From JAWXCH01 sp034440595 (lineage in GTDB: Bacteria > Planctomycetota > Planctomycetia > Pirellulales > JALHPA01), in the NCBI GenBank assembly GCA_034440595.1, contig JAWXCH010000540.1:1-25723 (forward strand): a DNA stretch of 25,723 nt. Reading direction: 5' to 3'. The stretch's first letter is position 1; each line of letters begins with the position of its first letter. The notes beneath the pieces are model-generated. The model was not told the origin of the DNA. It worked only from the letters and a program-made list of their open reading frames with translations, and ran no database searches. The position numbers and the translations under genes are program-made. Of the stretch, positions 8,000 to 15,452 are shown one piece after another.

Positions 8000-9246
8000 G
8001 CGACCACCTCTTCAATTTCAGAGACTTCGCTCTCGGAAGAAAGTTCGACACTTTGTGAATCAACCGCACTGCCCACATCCGGCTGCCGTTGCAACGCCAG
8101 ATCGCACAGGCCGAGCGCGCAACGAAAACCGATGTTGTGTTTGCGGCCAAGTGGATGTTCGCCACTGGAGAATTCGCAGTTGGCCTGGTTTTCAAAGTAC
8201 GTATCGAACGCACCACCGCGAATGTTCTTCAGCGGCTCAGCATCCTGGTCCGCTGCGTTTGCAGCACCGGTTTGATAGTCACCGGTGGTCCATTCCCAGA
8301 CATTGCCAATGAGCTGATAAACGCCGCCGACGCTGACGCCGGCCGCAAACTCATCTATCGAGACCGTCGAGCCGATTCCTGACGCCCAGAGATTGGCACG
8401 CTCGCGGTCCATCGTCTGACCCCACGGGTAGCGCCGTTGGCGGCGGCCCGAGTTTCCCAGTGAAACCGGCCAACTGCCCGCTTTGACCCATTCGGCATCG
8501 GTCGGCAACCGTTTGCCCACCCATCGTGCATAGGCCAGCGCCTCGTACCAGGAAATACCAACCACCGGGTGGCGTGCCATACCAGGCGGATACCGCCCGT
8601 TCTGCCAGAAACGTGGACCGGGCAGGCCGGTTCGATCAACAAAGTCGAGCACCGCCGGCAGGATGTCGGGGTGCCAGATCGACGATTGCTCGTAACCGCC
8701 GGCGTCGACAAAGGACTGAAATTGTTCGTTGGTGACCGGGTAGCGGTCGATGTAGAGGCTGTCGACACGAATGACGACTTCGCTGGCCTCTGGCTCGCTT
8801 CGCGAGTGCATGGAGTCGGGGTCGTCCCAATCGTTGACTGCCACGCCGACTTCGCCGGTCGGAACAATCGCCATTTCGTCTTCCAGCATCTGGAGCGCGG
8901 ACTGGTACAGCTCATCGGTCAAGTCGCCAGCAATCTGTGGACGAAGCAAAAGCGCATAGCGACCGTCGGAAAGCATCTGATCGACTAGCGAACCGATTTC
9001 GTTGGCCGCTTCCACCGGTGCAGCGGCGATCGCTTCCTGGTGGTGGTCATGATGCCTGACGGCAGGGGCGCGCTCTTTTCGCAAGCAGATTCCCAGGCGC
9101 AATAGCGAGGCACCTACTCCCAGGTTGCCGAACCAGAACAGCCAGGTATCTCGGAAGTACCAGCACCAGAGCACCGACAGTAGTCCGGCTAGCGCCGCTC
9201 CCCAGGCAGATCGAACCAGACTTCGGACCGTGGAATTGAATTGCAT
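7996..9246 (-). CDS. membrane-anchored FGE/SUMF1-like domain protein
   Basis: The 416-residue protein has two adjacent hydrophobic helices (about residues 15-31 and 33-52) and then a charged linker. The formylglycine-generating-enzyme-like domain covers about 160-378: IDRYPVTNEQF (166-176), HPVVGISWYEALAYARWVGK, RLPTDAEW (246-253), YPWG (273-276), GNVWEW (314-319), RGGAF (343-347) and NIGFRCAL (371-378). True FGEs oxidise a sulfatase cysteine using two cysteines shortly after the GG pair; here those places read D-T-Y-F-E-N-Q with no cysteine. It is therefore likely a binding or scaffold version. A low-complexity acidic tail follows. It sits upstream of, and overlaps, the GTPase gene. In GAP1/GTPase-type systems, FGE-like domains occur as variable effector or ligand modules, so a role as sensor or effector of the cassette is plausible but unproven. 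Confidence 0.85.
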   Translation of the reverse strand: MQFNSTVRSLVRSAWGAALAGLLSVLWCWYFRDTWLFWFGNLGVGASLLRLGICLRKERAPAVRHHDHHQEAIAAAPVEAANEIGSLVDQMLSDGRYALLLRPQIAGDLTDELYQSALQMLEDEMAIVPTGEVGVAVNDWDDPDSMHSRSEPEASEVVIRVDSLYIDRYPVTNEQFQSFVDAGGYEQSSIWHPDILPAVLDFVDRTGLPGPRFWQNGRYPPGMARHPVVGISWYEALAYARWVGKRLPTDAEWVKAGSWPVSLGNSGRRQRRYPWGQTMDRERANLWASGIGSTVSIDEFAAGVSVGGVYQLIGNVWEWTTGDYQTGAANAADQDAEPLKNIRGGAFDTYFENQANCEFSSGEHPLGRKHNIGFRCALGLCDLALQRQPDVGSAVDSQSVELSSESEVSEIEEVVA

Positions 9247-9308
9247 ATTTGCCTCGGACGCAAAGGTCGTGAGTAAGCGAGCGAATCTTTTCGGACGTTA
9301 AAGGGTGT

Positions 9309-9995
9309 TCAAGTTTTCTTCGTTTGTTGAGTACGACGCCGCGCGGCGTCGCGCTGTAACATCTGGAACTGTGAAATCACCGATCCCAGGACCGGATCGG
9401 CCTCTACTGCGCCGACAGGCACCGCATGCTGGTTTTCACCGTTGGCGCGATTGCTGGCACCGTTGGACGTTGCTTCGGCAGGGTGACCGTTACCGTAGAG
9501 GGAAGCAGTTCCCCCGTTGGCTGGGCCAGCTTCAAGCCGCGTGGAAAGAACTTGTGATTGCTTGTCGAGAATTTTGCGGAGCTGACGAAATTCGGCCGTC
9601 CATTCGGCACGTTCTTCGGCCAACTGGCGTTTCTGTTCGGTGATGGTTTCGGACATTTCCAGACAGCGCTGGCGAACCGATTCCAGTTCGGTCTCAAGCT
9701 GCACACGTTCGCGTTCCAGATCAAGGATCTGGCCCGTTTGTTCGGCGGAAGGCTGCGAACGAAGAGCCTCCCACTGGGCGCGCTCGGTGATCAGCGTCTG
9801 ATGAACTTCGGCTAGCTGCTGCGCCTGCTGTTGTTCTCGCTCTCGAGACGCTTCGCACTGCTGCTGGCTGGATTCCAGTTCATCAAAGAGCTGGGAGATT
9901 AGTTCGTGGACGCTATCGTGACCATGTCGCAGTGCCGCGAGGGAGTCGCGGACGCCGCCCCAATCGATTTCGATGTTGGAGGGTGACAAAGTCAT
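9309..9995 (-). CDS. coiled-coil protein, first gene of the GAP1/GTPase cassette
   Basis: No known domain is recognised. The 228-residue product has a short N-terminal segment (MTLSPSNIEIDWGGVRDSL), a long heptad-rich coiled coil from about residue 25 to 155 rich in Glu, Gln and Arg, a Gly/Asn/Ala-rich flexible stretch (157-200), and a short helical tail ending in RRRTQQTKKT. There are no membrane segments. The frame is open up to an ATG at 10214, but that extension is basic and of low quality, so I chose 9995, where the even coding composition begins; no good ribosome site supports either. It lies 62 bases before the FGE-like gene on the same strand and may provide an oligomerisation or tethering part of the cassette. 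The link to the others rests on position only. Confidence 0.65.
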   Translation of the reverse strand: MTLSPSNIEIDWGGVRDSLAALRHGHDSVHELISQLFDELESSQQQCEASREREQQQAQQLAEVHQTLITERAQWEALRSQPSAEQTGQILDLERERVQLETELESVRQRCLEMSETITEQKRQLAEERAEWTAEFRQLRKILDKQSQVLSTRLEAGPANGGTASLYGNGHPAEATSNGASNRANGENQHAVPVGAVEADPVLGSVISQFQMLQRDAARRRTQQTKKT

Positions 9996-10427
9996 GGCGA
10001 ATAGCAATGGCCAGTAAACAGCCTGAACGGACGACGTGTTTGCAGTGTCATTAGTGGCCGTGTTTGCCCGAACAGGCCACGGTAACTGCAAACCAACTTT
10101 CAATTCTCGCCTGCAAGCGAATGCTACAGAGCGAATCACGCGCTCGGCACGGCATGCGCACCGAAGAGTCACCCGCCCGCCGGGGACAAGGATAGCGCGG
10201 AACGATTGACTCAATGAAAAGCTAGGTCAGCATTCGGCCCTCTGCAAATCAATTGCCCTGGGATGTCGCTTTACGAACCAGGTTGCAAAATGTGAACCTG
10301 ATGCCAGAATGCAACCGCGATCAGACAGTTCGCCGGTCGCCGATTGACCGCACGGCACCCGTGAGCGAGAATCGACGAGGAAGATAGGCAATTCCTGGTA
10401 CCTGCTGAATTAACCCGCCTGCTCTGA
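9996..10427. other. divergent intergenic region between cassette and small membrane gene
   Basis: This 432-base stretch separates two divergent genes and should hold promoters for both, but I find no convincing -35/-10 pair. One hairpin, GTGGCC...GGCCAC at 10054-10080 with extra inner pairing, lies in what would be the leader of the minus-strand cassette. The minus-strand frame that continues through 9996-10214 looks non-coding. Nothing else stands out. Confidence 0.5.
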
Positions 10428-10838
10428 ATGACTAAACGCCGTCGATCCAAAGCCAACCGTGCCGCCAAGGGAGCCCACGCCGCTGCGCGAATGCAGGGAG
10501 ACATCGTCCGTGGCAGTGGTGAGACTCGCGCTATCGAGGCACTCACTGTCGGCTGGATGCTGTCGGTCATGGCGACAATCGGCTTTCTGCTTGGCTTTGT
10601 GATGATACGGATCTATCTGGCCGCCGCACAGCCGGTCGAGCAATTGGTGGTTAGCTTCGGTGCATTTGCAGATATTCTATTCTTGGCGGCAATCGTCTCG
10701 GGCTTGGCGTCTCTGGTGCTGGCGGCGGTAGTTTGCCGAAACAGCCAGACGCGACCGCCACTGGCCATCATTCGCGGGGCCGTCAGCATCGGCCTGCTGC
10801 CACTGTTGATCGTGCTGGTGCGAATTGCGATCGCGTGA
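10428..10838 (+). CDS. small three-helix membrane protein, unknown function
   Basis: I do not recognise it. The 136-residue protein has a strongly basic N-terminus (MTKRRRSKANRAAKGAH) and three predicted membrane helices at about residues 41-63, 80-103 and 115-135. Such a layout is common for unnamed planctomycete inner-membrane proteins. No motif of a transporter or enzyme is visible. It converges on asnS with 15 bases between the stops and has no clear Shine-Dalgarno sequence. Reading it as real rests on the regular alternation of hydrophobic helices and polar loops. Confidence 0.65.
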   Translation: MTKRRRSKANRAAKGAHAAARMQGDIVRGSGETRAIEALTVGWMLSVMATIGFLLGFVMIRIYLAAAQPVEQLVVSFGAFADILFLAAIVSGLASLVLAAVVCRNSQTRPPLAIIRGAVSIGLLPLLIVLVRIAIA

Positions 10839-10853
10839 AAGTGCCGGCTTCAA

Positions 10854-12245
10854 TCAGAAATTCGCGCTCCCCGGCGTGCGTGGGAACGGAATCACATCGC
10901 GGATGTTTCCCATCCCGGTCATGAACAGCAGCACGCGCTCCAACCCGAGGCCGAAACCCGAGTGCGGTACGGTGCCGTAGCGCCGCAGATCGGCGTACCA
11001 CCAGTAAGCGGCCGGATCCAATTTTTGCTCCTGCATACGCATTTCCAGCACATCCAGCCGCTCTTCGCGTTGGCTGCCGCCGATGATCTCGCCCACTTTG
11101 GGCACCAAAATATCCATGGCACGCACCGTCCGGCCATCGTCATTCACACGCATGTAGAACGGCTTGATCGATGCAGGGTAGTCATACAAAATCACCGGGC
11201 ACTTAAAGACCTCTTCGGTCAGATACCGCTCGTGCTCGGCTTGTAGGTCTTTTCCCCAGGAGACGGGGAACTCAAAAGTCTTGCCTGACTTTTGGAGCCG
11301 CTCGACCGCTTCGGTATAAGGCAGACGGACAAACTCGCTGCTGACGATTTGTTCCAGTGTTTCGATGACCGTCTTGTCGACCCGTTCCTTGAAGAACTGC
11401 ATTTCGTCGGCACAATCGGCCAGCGCGTCGCGGAAGATTCGTTTTAAGAATTCTTCGGCAATCTGCATGTTATCGGTTAGTTCGTAGAACGCCATTTCTG
11501 GCTCGACCATCCAGAACTCGGCCAGGTGCCGCGAAGTGTTGCTGTTCTCGGCGCGAAACGTCGGGCCAAACGTATAAACCTTGCCGAGGGCCGACGCCAT
11601 GATCTCGCCGTTGAGCTGCCCGCTGACCGTGAGGTAAGCCGGTTTGCCAAAGAAGTCGCTTGCGTAGTCGACATTCGGTCCTTGCTTGGGGACTTTAGCC
11701 AGATCCAGCGTGGTAACCTTGAACATCTCGCCCGCCCCTTCGCAGTCGCTGGCGGTGATGATCGGCGAATGGATATACAGAAATCCACGCTCTTGAAAGA
11801 AATCGTGAATCGACTTGCTGACACGATTGCGCAGCCGTGCCATGGCACCAAAAGTGTTCGTGCGGGGCCGCAGGTGAGCAATCTCCCGCAGAAACTCGTA
11901 AGAGTGTCCCTTCTTCTGCAACGGGTACGTTTCTGCGTCAGCCCAGCCGTGGACGATCAGACCGGTCGCCTGCACTTCGGTGGCCTGCCCCTTGGCGGGG
12001 GATTCTTTCACCAGCCCGTCAACGGTGACACTGCACCCGGCTGTGAGTCGCTTTACCTCAAACTCGTAGTTCGGCAGATTGCCGTCGGCAACGATCTGGA
12101 TGTTGGCAAAGCAGGAACCATCGTTCAGCTCCAAGAAAGAGAAGCCCCCTTTGGAGTCGCGCCGCGTGCGAATCCAACCTTGGAGGCGGGCCTCCTTGCC
12201 GACTGCTTCCGGCTGACGCGCTTGAGCAACCGTCAGTTTTTCCAT
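10854..12245 (-). CDS. asnS: asparagine--tRNA ligase
   Basis: AsnRS charges tRNA-Asn with asparagine in the cytoplasm; it is a class IIb synthetase. The 463 residues match the usual length. An N-terminal OB-fold anticodon-binding domain covers about residues 18-105 (LQGWIRTRRDSKGGFSFLEL). The catalytic domain shows class II motif 2 (TFRAENSNTSRH from 229, then LAEFWMVEPE) and motif 3 (GLGLERVLLFMTGMGNIRDV from 432), ending in PFPRTPGSANF, which is typical of AsnRS rather than AspRS. The start has an AAGGAT ribosome site. With AsnRS present the organism need not depend on amidotransferase for Asn-tRNA. The neighbour trxB is transcribed in the same direction 157 bases upstream. Confidence 0.97.
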   Translation of the reverse strand: MEKLTVAQARQPEAVGKEARLQGWIRTRRDSKGGFSFLELNDGSCFANIQIVADGNLPNYEFEVKRLTAGCSVTVDGLVKESPAKGQATEVQATGLIVHGWADAETYPLQKKGHSYEFLREIAHLRPRTNTFGAMARLRNRVSKSIHDFFQERGFLYIHSPIITASDCEGAGEMFKVTTLDLAKVPKQGPNVDYASDFFGKPAYLTVSGQLNGEIMASALGKVYTFGPTFRAENSNTSRHLAEFWMVEPEMAFYELTDNMQIAEEFLKRIFRDALADCADEMQFFKERVDKTVIETLEQIVSSEFVRLPYTEAVERLQKSGKTFEFPVSWGKDLQAEHERYLTEEVFKCPVILYDYPASIKPFYMRVNDDGRTVRAMDILVPKVGEIIGGSQREERLDVLEMRMQEQKLDPAAYWWYADLRRYGTVPHSGFGLGLERVLLFMTGMGNIRDVIPFPRTPGSANF

Positions 12246-12290
12246 GACCGATATCCTTCGAGTCCGTGAAGTGGTGTCGAAAAGTTGAAA

Positions 12291-12311
12291 GCACCGTCCC
12301 GGTGCCGTAGC
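12291..12311. repeat. copy of the GGCAC-GTGCC palindromic repeat
   Basis: The palindrome GCACCGTCCCGGTGC followed by CGTAGC lies just upstream of asnS. It shares the core GCACxGTCCCxGTGCCGT with the copies around 13481-13876. It could fold in the asnS mRNA leader. Confidence 0.6.
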
Positions 12312-12377
12312 GTGATTGGGAAAATGACTGACTCATATTCTGGTACGTGGCACAATCAATCGCTGCGCCAACAGTGA

Positions 12378-12397
12378 CCTCACGACGGAGCGTGAGG
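12378..12397 (-). terminator. hairpin just downstream of trxB, weak terminator candidate
   Basis: CCTCACG-ACGGAG-CGTGAGG forms a perfect seven-base-pair stem five bases after the trxB stop on the minus strand. There is no U-tract, so it may be an mRNA 3' stabiliser instead of a terminator. Confidence 0.35.
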
Positions 12398-12401
12398 AGT
12401 A

Positions 12402-13448
12402 CTATCCCTCTTGCTGAGCCAGCCAACGTTCGGCATCCAAGGCCGCCTGGCAGCCGCTCCCCCCGGCGGTGATGGCCTGACGATAGTAGTCATCCGCCAC
12501 GTCACCGGCAGCAAAAACACCGGTCACACTCGTGTTGGTGCGGAACGGAACCGTCCAGCGAATGTACTGCTTTTCGGTCAGTTCGACCTGTCCGTCCAAG
12601 AACGACGTGTTCGGAGTATGCCCAATCGCCAGAAAAATCCCAGTGACCGGTCGCGTATGGCTTTCTTCGTTCAGCATGCTTTGCAGCCGAATGCCGGTGA
12701 CGCCGGGCTTCTCTTCTCCCAGCACCTCCACCATCTGCGAATTCCAAACCGGCTCAATTTTGGGGTTGGACAATGCCCGTTCAGCCATGATCTTGGAAGC
12801 GCGCAGTTCATCGCGGCGATGCACCAGATAGACCTTGGAAGCGAATTTCGTCAGGTAGGTCGCCTCTTCAACGGCCGAATCACCTCCCCCAATCACCGCC
12901 AGCGGCTGATTGCGAAACCGTGGCAAGGCGCCGTCGCACACCGCGCAGGCACTGACACCGCGATTCTTATAGGCCTCTTCTGACGGCAGGCCGAGGTAGT
13001 TCGCACGTGCGCCGGTGGCGATGATCACGCACTCGGCCTGAATCGGTTTGCCATCCAGTGGATACAGCGTGAAAGGTCGCTTGCTAAAGTCCACCTTCTC
13101 GATGTCGTCGGTGACGATCCGCGTCCCAAAGTTGATTGCCTGCTGCCGCATCAGTTCCATCAGCTCTGGCCCGCTCACGCCATGCTTACTGTGCGGGGCC
13201 ATCATCATCCGCCGGTCTGGGGCAATTGCTTTATCGAGATACCCTTCCAGATCGGCGGTGGGAAAACCGGGGAAGTTTTCCACTTCGGTTGTCAGTGCCA
13301 GTTGTCCAAGCGGCAGCGTGCCGGCGATACGATTGCTTTCGGTAATGGCTCCTTCGTATACCAACGGTTGCAACTGCGCACGCGATGCATAGATTGCCGC
13401 TGTCCATCCGGCGGGACCACTACCAATAATTACAAGTTTCTCGGTCAT
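12402..13448 (-). CDS. trxB: thioredoxin-disulfide reductase with a loop insertion
   Basis: TrxB uses NADPH and FAD to reduce thioredoxin. The protein shows the FAD-binding GSGPAGWTAAIYASRA (residues 9-24), the redox pair CAVC at 168-171 (usually CATC or CAVC), the NADPH site VIGGGDSAVEEATYL (185-199) with HRRDELRAS after it, and the C-terminal FAD contact FAAGDVADDYYRQAITAGGSG. It has 348 residues instead of about 315-320. The excess is largely explained by residues 64-92, an insertion between ENFPGFP and GPELM where E. coli has only four residues; it contains MMMAPHSKHG. The fold core is otherwise standard, so activity is expected. No thioredoxin gene is adjacent. Confidence 0.96.
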   Translation of the reverse strand: MTEKLVIIGSGPAGWTAAIYASRAQLQPLVYEGAITESNRIAGTLPLGQLALTTEVENFPGFPTADLEGYLDKAIAPDRRMMMAPHSKHGVSGPELMELMRQQAINFGTRIVTDDIEKVDFSKRPFTLYPLDGKPIQAECVIIATGARANYLGLPSEEAYKNRGVSACAVCDGALPRFRNQPLAVIGGGDSAVEEATYLTKFASKVYLVHRRDELRASKIMAERALSNPKIEPVWNSQMVEVLGEEKPGVTGIRLQSMLNEESHTRPVTGIFLAIGHTPNTSFLDGQVELTEKQYIRWTVPFRTNTSVTGVFAAGDVADDYYRQAITAGGSGCQAALDAERWLAQQEG

Positions 13449-13480
13449 CGAACTGGCGCTATTCCTTGAATGTTTGTTGT

Positions 13481-13876
13481 AGGAACGGTCCCCGTGCCGT
13501 TAATCCGAACAATTGCGGCAACGCGCTGGCGTCGCTTTGCAAAATAACAAATGACAAATGATTAATAACAAATAACAGATAATATTGCGTCACGACAAGT
13601 CCAGGTCGATTTGTCATTTGCTATCAATTATTTGCTATTGGCTATTGGAAGAGGGCAACGCACCTTTCGCTGTCAAGCTGTACTTCACTTCAGCTACGGC
13701 ACCAGGACGGTGCAAATGTAGTAGGCACGGTCCCCGTGCCGTTAAACTTTTCTGAAGGTCGGCCTACTTTTTCAGCAGTTTGAGGTATTCAAATCAACAT
13801 TTTGCGACCACTGCCTCCAGTCGTTAAGTCATCTCATCGCGCCAAAAGCTACGGCACCAAGACGGTGCCTGTTAAG
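13481..13876. repeat. cluster of four GGCACGGTCCCCGTGCC-type palindromes
   Basis: The 432 bases between carA and trxB hold four related palindromes and no gene. They are GGAACGGTCCCCGTGCCGTT (within 13481-13503), TACGGCACCAGGACGGTGCA (13695-13714), GGCACGGTCCCCGTGCCGTT (within 13721-13745) and ACGGCACCAAGACGGTGCC (within 13848-13876). Two are in each orientation, and several are followed by TTAA. With the copy at 12291 this makes five in 1.6 kb. They look like a REP-type dispersed element, which can act as an RNA stabiliser or terminator. Confidence 0.75.
13541..13648. repeat. AT-rich CAAATGACAAAT repeat block
   Basis: This strongly AT-rich patch has short repeated units (CAAATGA, AATAACA, TTGCTATTGG). 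It contains one perfect inverted pair, CAAATGACAAAT at 13548-13559 and ATTTGTCATTTG at 13609-13620. Its base composition differs sharply from the surrounding GC-rich DNA. It sits between two copies of the GGCAC palindrome. No gene is seen in it. Confidence 0.65.
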
Positions 13877-13880
13877 TTCG

Positions 13881-15014
13881 CTACTTCCCCATCAATTCAC
13901 GAAATTGATTGAACAGGTAGCTGCTGTCGTGCGGGCCTGCCGACGCCTCTGGGTGGTATTGTACGCTGAACGCGGGATACTGCCGGTGGCGTACTCCCTC
14001 GATAGTCTGATCGTTCAAGTTCTGGTGCGTGACCTCCAGCGATGCTGGCAACTTGTCCGCCGCGACAGCAAAGCCGTGATTCTGCGACGTGATCTCGACA
14101 CGATTGGTCACCAGATTCATAACCGGTTGATTCGCACCGCGGTGGCCAAACTTCAGCTTGAAGGTCTCCGCTCCGCTGGCCAGCGACAGCAACTGATGTC
14201 CCAGACAAATTCCAAATACGGGAACTTTGCCTAAGACTCCTTGAATCGCCTCAATCGCGTAGCCGAGTGGCTCTGGATCGCCCGGCCCATTCGACAAGAA
14301 CACCCCATTGGGCTTTAGCGCCAGGATTTCGCTGGCCGAAATGGTTCCCGGAACAATCGTGACGCGGCAACCCATATCAGCCAGGTGACGTGCGATGTTC
14401 CATTTCATGCCATAGTCGATCGCCACCACATGTGCGTTGCAGTCTCCCTTGGCGGTCGCCAGCGTCGCTGGATCAGTCGACTTAGCCAGTTGATGCAGTC
14501 GCTCATTCCAATCGCGGTTGGATTGCGGCATGACTTCGCGGACCAGATCGCGCCCGACCAGGCCACGGCTGCTTTTAGCTTTGGCAACCAGACTTTGGTC
14601 GTTCAGGTCGGTTGTTGAAAGGATCCCCTTCATCGCACCGCGGCTCCGCAAGCGGCGGACAAGTGCGCGGGTGTCGATCCCGGCTATGCCAACGACGTTG
14701 TGCTTCTGCAGGTATTCTTCCAAGCTGCTGTTCGATCGAAAATTGCTGGCCACGCGGCTCCGCTGGCGAACAACAAATCCCGCCAGATGTGGCTTCTCGC
14801 TCTCCAGATCCTCTTCGTTCACGCCGTAGTTGCCAATCTCCGGGTAGGTCATCGTGACAATCTGGCCACGATAGCTCGGGTCAGTCAAAATTTCCTGATA
14901 CCCGGTCATCGACGTATTGAAGCAGACTTCACCGTCGACTTCACCGGTCGCGCCAAATGAAGTTCCCTCGTAGACTGTGCCATCTTCCAAAGCTAACTTT
15001 GTGCACTGCGCCAT
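13881..15014 (-). CDS. carA: carbamoyl-phosphate synthase small subunit
   Basis: CarA is the glutamine amidotransferase subunit that feeds ammonia to CarB for carbamoyl phosphate, the precursor of arginine and pyrimidines. The N-terminal CarA domain (LALEDGTVYEGTSFGA, FNTSMTGYQEILTDPSY) is followed by the class I glutaminase domain with the nucleophile in VFGICLGHQ (Cys270) and the His-Glu pair in QYHPEAS (His354, Glu356). These nearly match E. coli Cys269, His353 and Glu355 when counted from the ATG at 15014. That start has AGGTGG five bases upstream; an ATG at 15065 would add 17 non-conserved residues and lacks a site, so 15014 is preferred (377 residues). No carB is in the window, so the two subunits are unlinked here. 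The ~440-base region upstream is non-coding on this strand. Confidence 0.96.
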   Translation of the reverse strand: MAQCTKLALEDGTVYEGTSFGATGEVDGEVCFNTSMTGYQEILTDPSYRGQIVTMTYPEIGNYGVNEEDLESEKPHLAGFVVRQRSRVASNFRSNSSLEEYLQKHNVVGIAGIDTRALVRRLRSRGAMKGILSTTDLNDQSLVAKAKSSRGLVGRDLVREVMPQSNRDWNERLHQLAKSTDPATLATAKGDCNAHVVAIDYGMKWNIARHLADMGCRVTIVPGTISASEILALKPNGVFLSNGPGDPEPLGYAIEAIQGVLGKVPVFGICLGHQLLSLASGAETFKLKFGHRGANQPVMNLVTNRVEITSQNHGFAVAADKLPASLEVTHQNLNDQTIEGVRHRQYPAFSVQYHPEASAGPHDSSYLFNQFRELMGK

Positions 15015-15019
15015 CTTTT

Positions 15020-15025
15020 CCACCT
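15020..15025 (-). promoter_or_regulatory. Shine-Dalgarno that sets the carA start
   Basis: AGGTGG on the minus strand lies five bases before the ATG at 15014. Together with the catalytic residue numbering it supports this start over the in-frame ATG at 15065. Confidence 0.6.
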
Positions 15026-15176
15026 GATTCTTAAGTTCCTGGCCGTGGTATTCCTCCACCGGCATGCGAACTGGCTGATAATCTGTTCCGAATAAGCCGG
15101 TTCAATCTCTGTTTCAGACGGTTTTTGCTGCCTGCTGCACTTGGAACCTAAAGTCCACCTTGCAACTGGCCCGATA

Positions 15177-15277
15177 CCGTTTGTACGGCTGTGGGTCTCC
15201 GGAAAAGAGCTTGCTCTGATTCGGACAGCCAAACCAGAGGGTTCTTGTCCCGGCGAGCAAGAACCCTCTATTTTTTT
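15177..15277 (+). ncRNA. possible small structured RNA ending in an intrinsic terminator
   Basis: No plus-strand gene lies upstream, yet three consecutive hairpins end in a strong terminator. The first is CCGT-TTGT-ACGG (15177-15188). The second is a longer stem with GGCTG (15187-15191) pairing CAGCC (15226-15230), TCCG pairing CGGA, and AGAG-CTTG-CTCT at the tip. The first two share a GG and so could be alternatives. The third is the terminator at 15236-15277. I found no clear promoter and it matches no tRNA, SRP or tmRNA signature that I know. Alternatively the strand could be the leader of carA read the other way. It is a prediction only. Confidence 0.3.
15236..15277 (+). terminator. strong rho-independent terminator on the plus strand
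   Basis: A perfect twelve-base-pair stem, AGAGGGTTCTTG (15236-15247) with CAAGAACCCTCT (15258-15269), has a ten-base loop and is followed by ATTTTTTT (15270-15277). The polarity is clear: the T-run follows the stem only on the plus strand. It does not serve carA or doc, which are both on the minus strand. Confidence 0.88.
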
Positions 15278-15452
15278 GCGCGGAGCGAAACTGACTGCGC
15301 CAATTGCGCATTCTGCCTGTCGTCTCGACGGGCAATTCTTGACAAATTCCGCCGCTCAAAATCTTTCCAATGATATGAGAATTCCCGGCGTTTGAATAGG
15401 GTCCGGGTAGCGGCAGAAACCTCCCGGTGCAGTCTCGGAAATACCACCCCGC

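Noticed and set aside
7996..9246. Diversity-generating retroelement target in the FGE-like gene
   Set aside because: No reverse transcriptase or template repeat is present in the window; the possibility remains only if one exists elsewhere.
9996..10214. N-terminal extension of the coiled-coil protein to an ATG at 10214
   Set aside because: The extension is basic, cysteine-rich and unlike the rest, and it has no ribosome site.
15100..15277. SRP RNA, 6S RNA or tmRNA at the plus-strand terminator
   Set aside because: The SRP signature loop is absent, no tRNA-like ends were found for tmRNA, and a 6S-type long central bubble cannot be drawn with confidence.
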